DNA of 64,000 nucleotides from DATAVB01 sp036267955 (lineage in GTDB: Bacteria > Actinomycetota > Actinomycetes > Mycobacteriales > QHCD01), in the NCBI GenBank assembly GCA_036267955.1, contig DATAVB010000075.1, forward strand, positions 1-64,000, read 5' to 3'. The translations under genes and the position numbers were made by a program. Of the stretch, positions 14,564 through 23,109 are shown in pieces. Within the stretch, counting starts at the first letter, position 1; every line of letters starts with the position of its first letter. The notes under the pieces were generated by a model. It was not told where the DNA came from. It searched no databases and worked only from the letters and a program-made list of their open reading frames with translations.

Positions 14564-15058
14564 CTACTGCGGCAGCGGGTTACGCGAGATCGGCGACTTG
14601 GCGACAGTGAGCGTGCCGCGCTCCGTCGACGACGGGCCGGGCAGGAGTCCGGCGACCATCTTGCTGTTGTAGGCGGACGTGTAGTGCAGGACCACGGGCT
14701 TGTCGCCGGAGAAGTACGGGCCGACGGTGACCTTCTGGCCCGGAGCGAGGCTGAACGGCTTCTGTGTGACGCCCGAGACGGTGACCGTGACGGTCTTGAC
14801 GGCGCCGGTGACCGTGCCGAGGATCGGCGTTGCCGCTGCCGGGTCGACGTCGTTCTCGAACACGACCTTGGCGGCGTACGGAACCTGTATCGATGACGGC
14901 GATGCTCCGCTGCCGGTGAATGAGATGGTCGGTGTTGTCGCCTGCTGCGGAGCTGCGGACGACGGTGCGACCCCCCAGGCCACACCTGCGCCGATCGCGG
15001 CAACAGCAACCACACCGACACCAGTCCGACGCGAGAGGCGCGGAACGTGGAACCCCAT
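14564..15058 (-). CDS. Small secreted protein, paralogue of the downstream gene, unknown function
   Basis: 164 residues from the ATG at 15058 (MGFHVPRLSRRTGVGVVAVA). A Sec signal peptide is cleaved near residue 34 (APSSAAPQ). The remainder is one beta-rich domain matching the folded domain of the 13409-14503 protein: PTISFTGSGASPSSI, NDVDPAAATPILGTVTGAV, VTVTVSGVTQKPFSLAPG and VVLHYTSAYNSK. It has no linker or membrane anchor and would be released or loosely held. The GGGAGAAAG ribosome site is about 11 nt upstream. A 22-bp perfect palindrome lies in its leader. Confidence 0.75.
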   Translation of the reverse strand: MGFHVPRLSRRTGVGVVAVAAIGAGVAWGVAPSSAAPQQATTPTISFTGSGASPSSIQVPYAAKVVFENDVDPAAATPILGTVTGAVKTVTVTVSGVTQKPFSLAPGQKVTVGPYFSGDKPVVLHYTSAYNSKMVAGLLPGPSSTERGTLTVAKSPISRNPLPQ

Positions 15059-15402
15059 GCTTTGCACCACTTTCTCCCAGATAGGCGATAGGTAAGGTCC
15101 GGCGCGCCGGACCTTTGGTTGAACGAGGTGGAGCAGCGATCCAGACTGACGGTCCGGGCTGACCCGGACCGGTGGGTGGAACGTCGGCATAACGACCGAC
15201 GGTGGTCCAAGGTAACGCAGGTCTTCTACGTTATGACGCTGGGTGGCCACTATGCCGGTCAGATAAGCCGTACAGCGACCATATCGGCTATGCCGGATTC
15301 ACGTCTATAACCAGCTGCCCGCGCTATGCCCACAGATATGGGTATTTCCACCGGTCGGCACCTCGCCGGGCCGTGTCGGCAGCTCCCAGTAGCCTGACCT
15401 GC
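15059..15402. other. Divergent intergenic region, no gene
   Basis: 344 bp between the small secreted protein (-) and endonuclease IV (+). It holds a 22-bp perfect palindrome (15094-15115) and a 9-bp direct repeat, CTATGCCGG, at 15250 and 15288. It is less GC-rich than its surroundings and probably carries both promoters, which I cannot place with confidence. Confidence 0.55.
15094..15115. promoter_or_regulatory. 22-bp perfect palindrome
   Basis: Half site AAGGTCCGGCG followed directly by its exact reverse complement, with no spacer. It is 36 bp upstream of the start of the 14564-15058 gene. The absence of a loop favours a dimeric repressor operator over a terminator. Confidence 0.5.
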
Positions 15403-16179
15403 ATGGTGCTGACCGGTGCGCATGTCGACTCTGCCGACCCCCTTGCCGAGGCCGCCGCGCGCGGCGCCGGCATCGTGCAGTTCTTCCTCGCCGACCCGCA
15501 GGACTGGAAGGCGCCGAAGCCGCGCCCGGACGCCGAGACGCTCCGGGCGGCCGACACCGAGATCGTCATCCACGCGCCGTACGTCATGAATGTCGCCAGC
15601 AAGAACAACCGGATCCGCATCCCCAGTCGCAAGCTGATCCACCAGCACGCCAAGGGCGCTGCGGCCGTGGGAGCGATCGGGCTGGTGGTGCACGGCGGCC
15701 ACGTCGGCCTGAAGGACGACCCGGACGAGGGCATCGACAACTGGCGCAAGCTGTTCGCCCGGGCCGCGGACGACGGTGGCTTCGGCGTGCCGATTCTGAT
15801 CGAGAACACGGCCGGCGGCGACAATGCGATGACCCGCCACCTCGATCGGATCGCCGCCCTGTGGGACGCGATCGGCGAGTTCGAGCCCGGCTTCTGTCTG
15901 GACACCTGCCACGCCTTCGCCGCCGGGATCGAGCTGGCTGACGTGGTGGACAAGGTCCGGGCCATCACCGGCCGGATCGACCTGGTGCACGTGAACAATT
16001 CCCGGGACGAGTTCGGCTCCGGCCGGGATCGGCACGCCAATCTGGGCGACGGCCAGATAGCTCCGGCCGCGCTGGCCGCCGTCGTCGCGGCGGCCGATGC
16101 GCCGGCCGTGCTCGAGACACCGGGTGAGGTTGCGGAGCATTGCGCCGACCTGGCCATCCTCAGCAAACTGCTGCCCTGA
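15403..16179 (+). CDS. nfo: Endonuclease IV-type AP endonuclease (xylose isomerase-like TIM barrel)
   Basis: 258 residues. Repairs abasic sites and 3' blocking lesions in DNA by cutting the backbone with a three-zinc centre. Expected metal motifs are present in order: VIHAPYVMN, VVHGGHVG, ILIENTAGG, CLDTCHAFAAG, LVHVNNSRDEFGSGRDRHANLGDGQI and VLETPGEV. The ATG at 15403 begins the first barrel strand (VLTGAHVDSADPL), so no longer start is needed. Shorter than E. coli Nfo (285 residues), as common in actinobacteria. Divergent from the secreted-protein genes; an SDR follows 44 bp downstream. Confidence 0.9.
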   Translation: MVLTGAHVDSADPLAEAAARGAGIVQFFLADPQDWKAPKPRPDAETLRAADTEIVIHAPYVMNVASKNNRIRIPSRKLIHQHAKGAAAVGAIGLVVHGGHVGLKDDPDEGIDNWRKLFARAADDGGFGVPILIENTAGGDNAMTRHLDRIAALWDAIGEFEPGFCLDTCHAFAAGIELADVVDKVRAITGRIDLVHVNNSRDEFGSGRDRHANLGDGQIAPAALAAVVAAADAPAVLETPGEVAEHCADLAILSKLLP

Positions 16180-16223
16180 CCGCTGGCTCAGCACAACAAT
16201 CCTCGGGGAAAGGTGACTCTCAC

Positions 16224-17063
16224 ATGAGCAACACCGGACGGGTTTGGCTCATCACTGGCGCATCCTCCGGTTTCGGCCGGGAGATCGCGCAGGCCGCGCT
16301 TGCCGCCGGCGACACCGTGGTGGCGACCGCCCGCCGCACCGCCGCCCTCGACGAGTTGGCCACCGCCAACCCGGGCCGGGCTTTCGCGACGACACTGGAT
16401 GTCACCGACCAGCCCGGCATCGACCGGGCGGTCGCCGGCGTCATCGAGCAGCACGGCCGGATCGACGTGCTGGTCAACAATGCCGGGCACGGCATGGTCG
16501 GCGCCGCGGAGGAGACGACCGACTCCGAGCTGCGCGAGCTGATGGAGGTGCACTTCTTCGGGCCCGCCGCGCTGACCCGGGCCGTGCTCCCGCACATGCG
16601 TCGACAGGGCTCGGGCGCCATCGTGCAGCTGACCAGCCAGGGTGGCCAGCTCGCCTTCGCCGGGGTGTCGGCGTACTGCGCCACGAAATTCGCACTGGAG
16701 GGCTATTCCGAGGCGCTGGCCCAGGAGGTCGGTCCGCTGGGGATCGACGTGCTGATCGTCGAGCCGGGCGCGTTCCGGACCCGGCTGTTCGCCGGTGGCC
16801 TGCGCGAGTCGGCCGTGATCGACGCGTACGACGCGACGGTCGGGCCGGTCCGGGCGATGATGTCCGACGGCGACGGCAAGCAGCCCGGGGATCCGGCCAA
16901 GGCGGCTGCCGCCATTCTCACCGCCCTCGACGCGGATCCGACGCCGCTGCGACTGCCGCTGGGCGGCGACGCCGTCGATGCGCTGACCGCGCACGCGGAC
17001 GGGGTACGGGCGGAGCTGTCGGCCTGGGAGAAGGTCAGCCGCGACACCGCCATCGAAGACTGA
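16224..17063 (+). CDS. Short-chain dehydrogenase/reductase (classical SDR)
   Basis: 279 residues with a Rossmann NAD(P) motif TGASSGFG (near residue 11), DVTD near 62, NNAGHGMVG near 87 and the catalytic Ser..YCATK near 153-157. The acceptor is unknown; the closest type by appearance is the group annotated as ketoacyl-reductase-like oxidoreductase with the LDxDPTPLRLPLG C-terminus. GGGGAAAGG lies 10 nt before the ATG. It follows endonuclease IV at short distance and could share its transcript. Confidence 0.88.
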   Translation: MSNTGRVWLITGASSGFGREIAQAALAAGDTVVATARRTAALDELATANPGRAFATTLDVTDQPGIDRAVAGVIEQHGRIDVLVNNAGHGMVGAAEETTDSELRELMEVHFFGPAALTRAVLPHMRRQGSGAIVQLTSQGGQLAFAGVSAYCATKFALEGYSEALAQEVGPLGIDVLIVEPGAFRTRLFAGGLRESAVIDAYDATVGPVRAMMSDGDGKQPGDPAKAAAAILTALDADPTPLRLPLGGDAVDALTAHADGVRAELSAWEKVSRDTAIED

Positions 17064-17110
17064 CATCCGGAGATTTGGCGGACCGATCTTCACCGACTGA
17101 TACTCAGCTG

Positions 17111-18469
17111 ATGTCCCCGCGCGTCCGCCATGCCCGCTCGCGGCGGACCCCGTGGTGGGTCGACACGATCGTGCTGCTGTCGCTGGTCGCGGTTGCCGCG
17201 ATGATGCTGGCCGGCTGGTTCGTCAAGCTCGACTGCATCGGCCCGCACTACAACACGTTCGGGATCTCGACCAGCTTCGATGCCAACAAGCATGCGCACT
17301 ACTGCTACTCCGATATCCAGCAGTTGTGGCCGACCCGCGGCATCTCGGCGCACGTCTTTCCCTACCTGCACGGCGGCCTGCGGAACAACGTGCTGACCGG
17401 CAGCACCCTGGAATACCCGGTGTTGACCGGTGTCTTTGTCTGGCTGACCGCGATCGGCGCCCACACCGACGGTCAGTTCCTCGCCATCTCGGCCGCCTGT
17501 CTCGCCCCGTTCGGCCTGCTCACCGGCGGCCTGCTGGCCCGCCTCACCGGCCGCCGGGCATTCATCTTCGCCGCCGCTCCGGCCGTGCTGTTCTATGCCT
17601 TCCTCAATTGGGATCTGCTCGCTGTCGCCGCCTTCGTCACGGCTGTCTGGTGCTGGTCGCGGGGTCGGCCGGTCACGGCCGCCCTGCTGCTCGGCGTCGG
17701 CGCGGCGCTGAAGCTCTACCCGGGCCTGGGCGTGCTGCCGCTGGCACTGCACCGGCTGTCGGTCGGCGATCGCCGCGGCGCGGTGAAGGTCGTGGTGGCC
17801 GGGGCCGGTGTCTTCATCGTGGTCAACCTGCCGTTCGCACTGGCCAATCCGGCCGGCCTCTGGGCGACGTACGCGTTCCAGTCGACCCGCGCGGCCGACA
17901 TCACCACCAACTCGATCTGGTACTGGGGCACGCCGACGCTCAGCACCAGCGAGCTCAACGCCCTCACCGGCGTACTCGTCGTCGCGGCCTGGGTGGGCGC
18001 GCTCGGCGCCGGCTGGTGGCAGACCCGGGACGGCGCGCCGTACCCGTGGCTGCAGGTCACCGGCAGCATGACGTGCGCGTTCCTGGTCCTGAACAAGGTG
18101 CACTCACCGCAGTACGTGCTGTGGGTGCTGCCGTTCCTGGTGCTGATCCGGGTCCGCTGGGGATGGTGGGTCGCCTACTGGATCTTCGACGCGGCACTCT
18201 TCTTCGGACTGGATCGCTGGTACTACCTGATCGGGACCGGCGGCGACGACAGCCTGGTCAAGCAGCTGGTGATCATCGGGGTCTGGGGCCGTGCGGCGAG
18301 CCTGGCCCTGCTCTACGTCGTATTCCTGGCCACGCCGCTGGCCCTGAAGTCCGTCCGCCAGGCGTCCGGTGCGCCATCGAGCACCCCGCCAGCCGGGTCG
18401 TCGACCCCGTCAGCCCGCACCACATCGCGCTCGGGTGACAACACATCGCGGACCACGAACGCGCCGTAG
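17111..18469 (+). CDS. Integral membrane glycosyltransferase, GT87/DUF2029 type
   Basis: 452 residues with about ten membrane helices. The ATG at 17111 gives a short basic N-terminus (SPRVRHARSRRTPWW) and then the first helix. Family landmarks are a GISTSFDANKHAHYCYSDI luminal loop, the LEYPVLTG motif, AFLNWDLLAVA, GAALKLYPG and the NKVHSPQYVLWVLPF motif near residue 330. GT87 proteins transfer mannose from polyprenyl-phosphate-mannose to lipid or glycan acceptors. The tail after ALKSVRQ is low-complexity Ser/Thr and overlaps in antisense the end of the next GT87 gene by 157 bp. The two proteins are related, probably an old duplication placed tail to tail. Confidence 0.85.
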   Translation: MSPRVRHARSRRTPWWVDTIVLLSLVAVAAMMLAGWFVKLDCIGPHYNTFGISTSFDANKHAHYCYSDIQQLWPTRGISAHVFPYLHGGLRNNVLTGSTLEYPVLTGVFVWLTAIGAHTDGQFLAISAACLAPFGLLTGGLLARLTGRRAFIFAAAPAVLFYAFLNWDLLAVAAFVTAVWCWSRGRPVTAALLLGVGAALKLYPGLGVLPLALHRLSVGDRRGAVKVVVAGAGVFIVVNLPFALANPAGLWATYAFQSTRAADITTNSIWYWGTPTLSTSELNALTGVLVVAAWVGALGAGWWQTRDGAPYPWLQVTGSMTCAFLVLNKVHSPQYVLWVLPFLVLIRVRWGWWVAYWIFDAALFFGLDRWYYLIGTGGDDSLVKQLVIIGVWGRAASLALLYVVFLATPLALKSVRQASGAPSSTPPAGSSTPSARTTSRSGDNTSRTTNAP

Positions 18470-20142
18470 ACAACGACCAGCAGATCGCGGATCACCACGA
18501 TCAGCAGGAACCACGACTGGTTCAGGCCGCGCACCAGCACGTGATAGCCCTGATCGCTGTAGCTCTGCTGCTGGGTCTGCAGAAACCAGTACATCCGCGG
18601 GAACCACAACAGCGCCTCGACCGCCTGCCAGGCGATGTACGTCCGCCAGGACGGGCGAGCCAGCACCGCGAGCGGCACCAGCCAGAGCGAGTACTGCGGG
18701 CTCCATACCTTGTTGGACAGCAGAAAACCGGCCACCAGCAGGAAGGCGAGCTGCGCCACCCGCGGCCGGCGCGGAGCCAGCAGCCCCAGCGCGCCCACGC
18801 CGAGGCAGACCAGCGCGAACACCAGCACCGTCGCGAGATTCAGCGTCGAGCGGCCGATGACCGCTCCGCCGGCGAGTTGCTGGCCGACATTCCAGAGCGT
18901 GTCCGGGTCGGCCGGGCGGGTCGAGTTGAGGGTGAAGAACTGCTTCCAACTGCTCGGCCACAACAACGCGACCGGGATGTTGACCACCGCCCAGCTGAGC
19001 ACGGCGGTGCCGAGGCTGACCCCGAAATCGCGCATCTTTCGGGTCCGCAGGCACAGGATGAACAGCGGCCCCAGCAGGAAGAGCGGATAGAGCTTCGCCG
19101 CGGCGCCCAGGCCGAAGAGCACGCCGGCCAGGCCCGGTCGGCGGCGAGACCAGGCGAGCATCCCGCCGGTGGCCAGCGCCACCGCGAAGAGGTCCCAGTT
19201 GGTGAAGGCGTGCACCAGCAGCACCGGCGACAACGCGACCATCGCTGCGTCCCACACCCGGCGCCGGGCCAGCTTGGACACGGCCCAGACCATCAGCAGC
19301 GCGCAGATCGCCAGCATGATCACGGTGACCTGCCAGTACGTCTCCACCGGCGGCGGCCGCGGCAGCCCGGGCACTCCGTCGGCCACCTTGTCGTACCCGT
19401 GCGCGACCTCGGCCGCGGCGTACATGAAGAACCCGGTCAGCACCGGATACTCCATCACCTGGTTCGGGTCGGTGTTCTGGTACGGCAGTTTCTGCTTGTC
19501 CAGGCCCTTCCCGCCGTACAGCGGGATCACGTCCGAATAGCACATCCAGACGTATTCCTTGCCCAACACGTACGTCTTCTGCTTGTCCGGGCCGAGAACC
19601 TGCTGCGACAGGGTCCAGTTGCCCGACTGGCACGGCGATTTCTGCACCCAACCGAGCAGCAACGTGAAGATCGCGAAGGCGAGCAGCACCCGCAACGGCG
19701 TCCAGAACCACTGCCGGCCGATCAAACCGTGCTTGCCCCACGGGCCGCCGATCGCGGTGCTCGCCGCCGCCGCCACGGGATCGCTGCGAGTCGGCAGCAC
19801 CCGACCGCTCGGCGGACCGGACTCCGGCGATAACGACTGCGGTACGGACTGCCGTACGGACTGCGGCGGCTGCCGTTGCTGTTGCGGCAGGGTCGGGAAG
19901 GCGGCCGTGTCGTGCCCGGTCGGTGCCGGCAGCGGCGCGGCGCCGACCGTGACCGTGTCGGCGGTGGCCGGCGCGGGGGGCTCGGGCAGATCGCTGGTGG
20001 CCGGGGCCGATTTCGGGTCGCTGGTATCCGGCGCCAGCTCCGCAGGCTCCGTGTCGCTGTTGCCCGGCGCCAGCTCCGCAGGCTCCGCGTCGCTGTCCTT
20101 CACGGGGACCATGCTGCCGTACGCCATCCAGCCGGCGCACAC
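18313..20142 (-). CDS. Integral membrane glycosyltransferase, GT87/DUF2029 type (Rv0051-like)
   Basis: 609 residues. A Pro/Ala/Ser-rich cytoplasmic N-terminus of about 120 residues contains near-repeats (AEPAELAPGNSDTEPAELAPD). About ten to eleven helices follow, with VMEYPVLTGFFMYAA, FTNWDLFAVAL, GAAAKLYPLF and the SNKVWSPQYSLWLVPL motif. It is 65 bp downstream of ponA on the same strand, the position of Rv0051 next to ponA1 in mycobacteria, so a role in envelope glycan synthesis is inferred. The start is uncertain: codons at 20142, 20127 and 20112 are all possible. Its last 50 codons overlap the opposite-strand GT87 gene. Confidence 0.88.
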   Translation of the reverse strand: MCAGWMAYGSMVPVKDSDAEPAELAPGNSDTEPAELAPDTSDPKSAPATSDLPEPPAPATADTVTVGAAPLPAPTGHDTAAFPTLPQQQRQPPQSVRQSVPQSLSPESGPPSGRVLPTRSDPVAAAASTAIGGPWGKHGLIGRQWFWTPLRVLLAFAIFTLLLGWVQKSPCQSGNWTLSQQVLGPDKQKTYVLGKEYVWMCYSDVIPLYGGKGLDKQKLPYQNTDPNQVMEYPVLTGFFMYAAAEVAHGYDKVADGVPGLPRPPPVETYWQVTVIMLAICALLMVWAVSKLARRRVWDAAMVALSPVLLVHAFTNWDLFAVALATGGMLAWSRRRPGLAGVLFGLGAAAKLYPLFLLGPLFILCLRTRKMRDFGVSLGTAVLSWAVVNIPVALLWPSSWKQFFTLNSTRPADPDTLWNVGQQLAGGAVIGRSTLNLATVLVFALVCLGVGALGLLAPRRPRVAQLAFLLVAGFLLSNKVWSPQYSLWLVPLAVLARPSWRTYIAWQAVEALLWFPRMYWFLQTQQQSYSDQGYHVLVRGLNQSWFLLIVVIRDLLVVVYGAFVVRDVLSPERDVVRADGVDDPAGGVLDGAPDAWRTDFRASGVARNTT

Positions 20143-20206
20143 CCCCGCGCCGACTGCGGGCGCATTTACCCGATAGGAGCTACCGGGGGGATAAAACCGG
20201 CATCAC

Positions 20207-22501
20207 TCAGCCGGGTGCTGCCGGCGAACCGCTCGGCCGAGTCGACGGCGCCGTGCTCGGCGGAGCATGGCTGACATGCGGCGGCCCCGCGCTCCGTTGC
20301 GGACCGGACGGCAGAGTCGGCGCTGTGGTCGGCGGCGCGGTGGTGGGCGGAACGGTGGTCGGCGGCGGGGTCGTCGGCGGAACCGTGGTCGGTGGCGGGG
20401 TGGTCGACGGCGGCTGAGTCGGCACGTAGCTGTTCTGCGTCGGCGAGGTGGCCGGCGGCGATGAACTCGCCGGCGGCGTGTCCCCGCTGCCGATCACCGG
20501 TGCGGAGGGCAGCGGCTGCGGCGCGGAATCGGCGAGGTAGGAATTCATGAACGACCTCCACGCCTGCCCCGGCAGACCCGAGCCGTAGACGATGTTGCCC
20601 GCCGAGTTGAGGATCGGTTTGCTCTGATCGGTGCCGACCCAGACGGTGGCCGACACCTTCGGGGTGAAGCCGGACATCCAGGCGTCCTTGTTCTGCCCGG
20701 TCTCGGCCAGCTGCGCCGTCCCGGTCTTCGCCGCCGACTGCCGACCGTCCAAGGCATCCCCGGAGTACGCCGCGACCGACTCCATCGAGTACGTCACGTC
20801 GTTGGCGACCTGCGCGCTCAGCACCCGTTTGCCGGCGGCCTTGTGCTGGTACAGCACGTGCCCAGCCGCGTCGGTGACCTCCTGTACGAAGTACGGCGCG
20901 CGCCGCACCCCACCGGACGCGATCGTCGCGTACCCGGCGGCCTGGTCGATCGGCCGCACCTCGTACTGACCGATCGAGATACCGCCGCCGGTGTGGCCGG
21001 AGGAATCCTGCAGCGTCCGCTGGTGGGTGTCGGTGCGCCGGATCGGAATGCCGACGGCGTGCGCGGTGGCGGCGACCTGGTCGGGCCCGATCTGCAGGCC
21101 GATCTGGTAGAAGACGGTGTTGAGCGACTCGGTCATCGCGGTGGTCACCGAGCAGTAAGCGCAGGACTCGCCGTCGGAGTTGTGCACCACCACACCGCCG
21201 AGCGTCTGGCCGCTGGCGCCGTCGTACTCGGTCTGATCGGTGATGTCCGCCTTGCCCTGCTGGGTCTTGGTCAGCGCGGCCGCGAGCACGTACGGCTTGA
21301 ACGTCGAGCCCGGTTGCCGCCAGGCGCGGGCGTAGTCGAACCCGTCACCGGTGGCGCCGCCGTAGTAGGCCAGCACCTTGCCGGTGCCCGGATCGATCGC
21401 CACCAACGACTGCCGCAGGTCCTTCGGCTGGCCGGCGAACGTCTGCGCGACGGCCTGTTCCGCGTCGTGCTGCGCCTTCGGGTCGATCGTGGTGACGATC
21501 CGCAGCCCATCCCGGTTGAGCTTCGACTCGTCGAAGCCGTTCGCGGCGAGCTCCGCCTTGACCTGCGCAACGATGTAGCCCTTGGGCCCGCCGAACTGGT
21601 TCAGCGTGCCCCGGCCGATCGGCTGCACCTTCGGGTAGTGCTGCGCGTCGACCTGGCGCTGGGTCATCTTGCCCATCTTCACCATGCCGTCCAGAACGAA
21701 CTGCCACCGCGCCTTGGCGTGCGCCGGGTGGTTCTCCGGGTCGTACAGCGCGGGCGAGCGGATGCTCGAGGCGAGCACGGCGCCCTGGGCCACGGTCAGC
21801 TTGTCCACCGACCGGCCGAAGTAGGTCTCGGCGGCGGCCTGGATCCCGTACGCCCCGCGGCCGAAATAGATCGTGTTCAGGTACCACTCGAGGATCTGGT
21901 CCTTGGAGTAGTGCCGGTCCAGCTTCACCGCGATGAAGATCTCCCGGAACTTCCGGCTGAACGTCCGCTGCTGGGTGAGGAAGGCGTTCTTCACGTACTG
22001 CTGGGTGATGGTCGAGCCGCCCTGCACGCTGCCGCCGCGGACGTCGGACCAGGCCGCCCGGGCGATCCCCTTCGGCGAGATGCCCGGCTCGGAGTAGAAG
22101 CCGCGGTCCTCGGCGGCGAGCACGTCGTTGCGGACCGGCACCGGCACCTGGCTGATCTTCACGTCGGTACGGTTCTGTGCGCCGATCTTCGCCATCGGCG
22201 TCTTGCCGTCGGCGTAGGTAATGGTCGAGACCTGGTTGGTCGAGATCTGGCTCGGCGTCGGCACCTTGGTCGTGACGTAGAAACCGGTGACCGTGCCGAC
22301 CATCGCCAGGACCAGGACGAAACAGGTCACAGCGGCGACCTTCCACCGCCGCCGGCGCCGCTTCTTGCGCTCCGGCGAGCCCTTCTCGGGCCGGCGCGTG
22401 TCAGATTGGCGTTTTTCAGATTGGCGCTTGCGAGGTGGTCGCTTTGCCGATTCTGCTCCCCCGACGGAGCCCTCGATGGGATCCTGCGAATCCATGCTCA
22501 C
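20207..22501 (-). CDS. ponA: Bifunctional penicillin-binding protein (transglycosylase and transpeptidase)
   Basis: 764 residues. A basic cytoplasmic tail (KRPPRKRQSEKRQS) precedes one membrane helix at about residues 55-75. A GT51 domain follows (AAEDRGFYSEPGISPKGIAR, GGSTITQQYVKN), then a transpeptidase domain with PGSTFKPY (SxxK serine), ESLNTVF (SxN) and KTGTAQ. The C-terminus is about 110 residues of Pro/Thr/Ser with TTVPPTTPPP-type repeats (20260-20420) and probably crosses the wall. The start is the GTG at 22501 with GAGGAG 11 nt before it; an ATG lies two codons further. Operon: DUF5318, ponA, GT87. Builds and cross-links peptidoglycan. Confidence 0.95.
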   Translation of the reverse strand: MSMDSQDPIEGSVGGAESAKRPPRKRQSEKRQSDTRRPEKGSPERKKRRRRRWKVAAVTCFVLVLAMVGTVTGFYVTTKVPTPSQISTNQVSTITYADGKTPMAKIGAQNRTDVKISQVPVPVRNDVLAAEDRGFYSEPGISPKGIARAAWSDVRGGSVQGGSTITQQYVKNAFLTQQRTFSRKFREIFIAVKLDRHYSKDQILEWYLNTIYFGRGAYGIQAAAETYFGRSVDKLTVAQGAVLASSIRSPALYDPENHPAHAKARWQFVLDGMVKMGKMTQRQVDAQHYPKVQPIGRGTLNQFGGPKGYIVAQVKAELAANGFDESKLNRDGLRIVTTIDPKAQHDAEQAVAQTFAGQPKDLRQSLVAIDPGTGKVLAYYGGATGDGFDYARAWRQPGSTFKPYVLAAALTKTQQGKADITDQTEYDGASGQTLGGVVVHNSDGESCAYCSVTTAMTESLNTVFYQIGLQIGPDQVAATAHAVGIPIRRTDTHQRTLQDSSGHTGGGISIGQYEVRPIDQAAGYATIASGGVRRAPYFVQEVTDAAGHVLYQHKAAGKRVLSAQVANDVTYSMESVAAYSGDALDGRQSAAKTGTAQLAETGQNKDAWMSGFTPKVSATVWVGTDQSKPILNSAGNIVYGSGLPGQAWRSFMNSYLADSAPQPLPSAPVIGSGDTPPASSSPPATSPTQNSYVPTQPPSTTPPPTTVPPTTPPPTTVPPTTAPPTTAPTLPSGPQRSAGPPHVSHAPPSTAPSTRPSGSPAAPG

Positions 22502-22552
22502 CCCGGGCAGTCTCCTCGCTGTCGCAGAGACCCGACGTGCGGCCCGATCGGG

Positions 22553-22963
22553 CTACTCCTGGGCCGCCTTCTTGCGGCGGCGCGGCCGGGACTGTGCCTC
22601 GGGCTCTTGTCCGAGCACGAATGAGCGGACCAGATGGTTCCATCCGCACGTCCGGCAGACCTCAACCACGTACACGTTGAACTCATTCTGTGTCGCAGCT
22701 AACGACGGAAGCTCCTCCGGCCGTTTGGCCTGCCCGGAGATGTGGCCGAGGTCGTCGCCGTAGACGTAATAAACATTGGTGAGCTTCTCTTTGCGGCAGA
22801 TCGGGCACTGTGTGTCGGTGGCACTGCCGTGGTACTTCGCGGCCCGTTGCAGGTACGGATGGGCATCGCAGGCCTCGAACGTCCCGGTGCGACCCGCGTA
22901 GACCTCCGCCAACAGCGCGCGGCGCTGCAGCGAGTAGTCGACGACGGATCTGCGTAGGGTCAC
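22553..22963 (-). CDS. DUF5318 zinc-ribbon-like protein (Rv0049-like)
   Basis: 136 residues, GTG start (MTLRRSVVDYSLQRRALLAE). Two Cys pairs, CPICRKE near residue 53 and CRTCGWNH near 103, would bind one zinc; the C-terminus is basic. It is the upstream partner of ponA with a 51-bp gap, the conserved actinobacterial arrangement. Function unknown; the conserved link to ponA suggests a role in wall growth or its control. Confidence 0.88.
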   Translation of the reverse strand: MTLRRSVVDYSLQRRALLAEVYAGRTGTFEACDAHPYLQRAAKYHGSATDTQCPICRKEKLTNVYYVYGDDLGHISGQAKRPEELPSLAATQNEFNVYVVEVCRTCGWNHLVRSFVLGQEPEAQSRPRRRKKAAQE

Positions 22964-23109
22964 GCCGGTCAGGGTACGGGCGGAATCCGCGCTCTGCCAG
23001 CGTCTCGGGCCGTTGCCGACCGTAATAGGACGTGAAGACTCTCACGGCGTTCACGCTCCGCACCACTTGCATAATTCGTGCCACCGCCACTCAGCGTGAG
23101 ATCGGCCGG

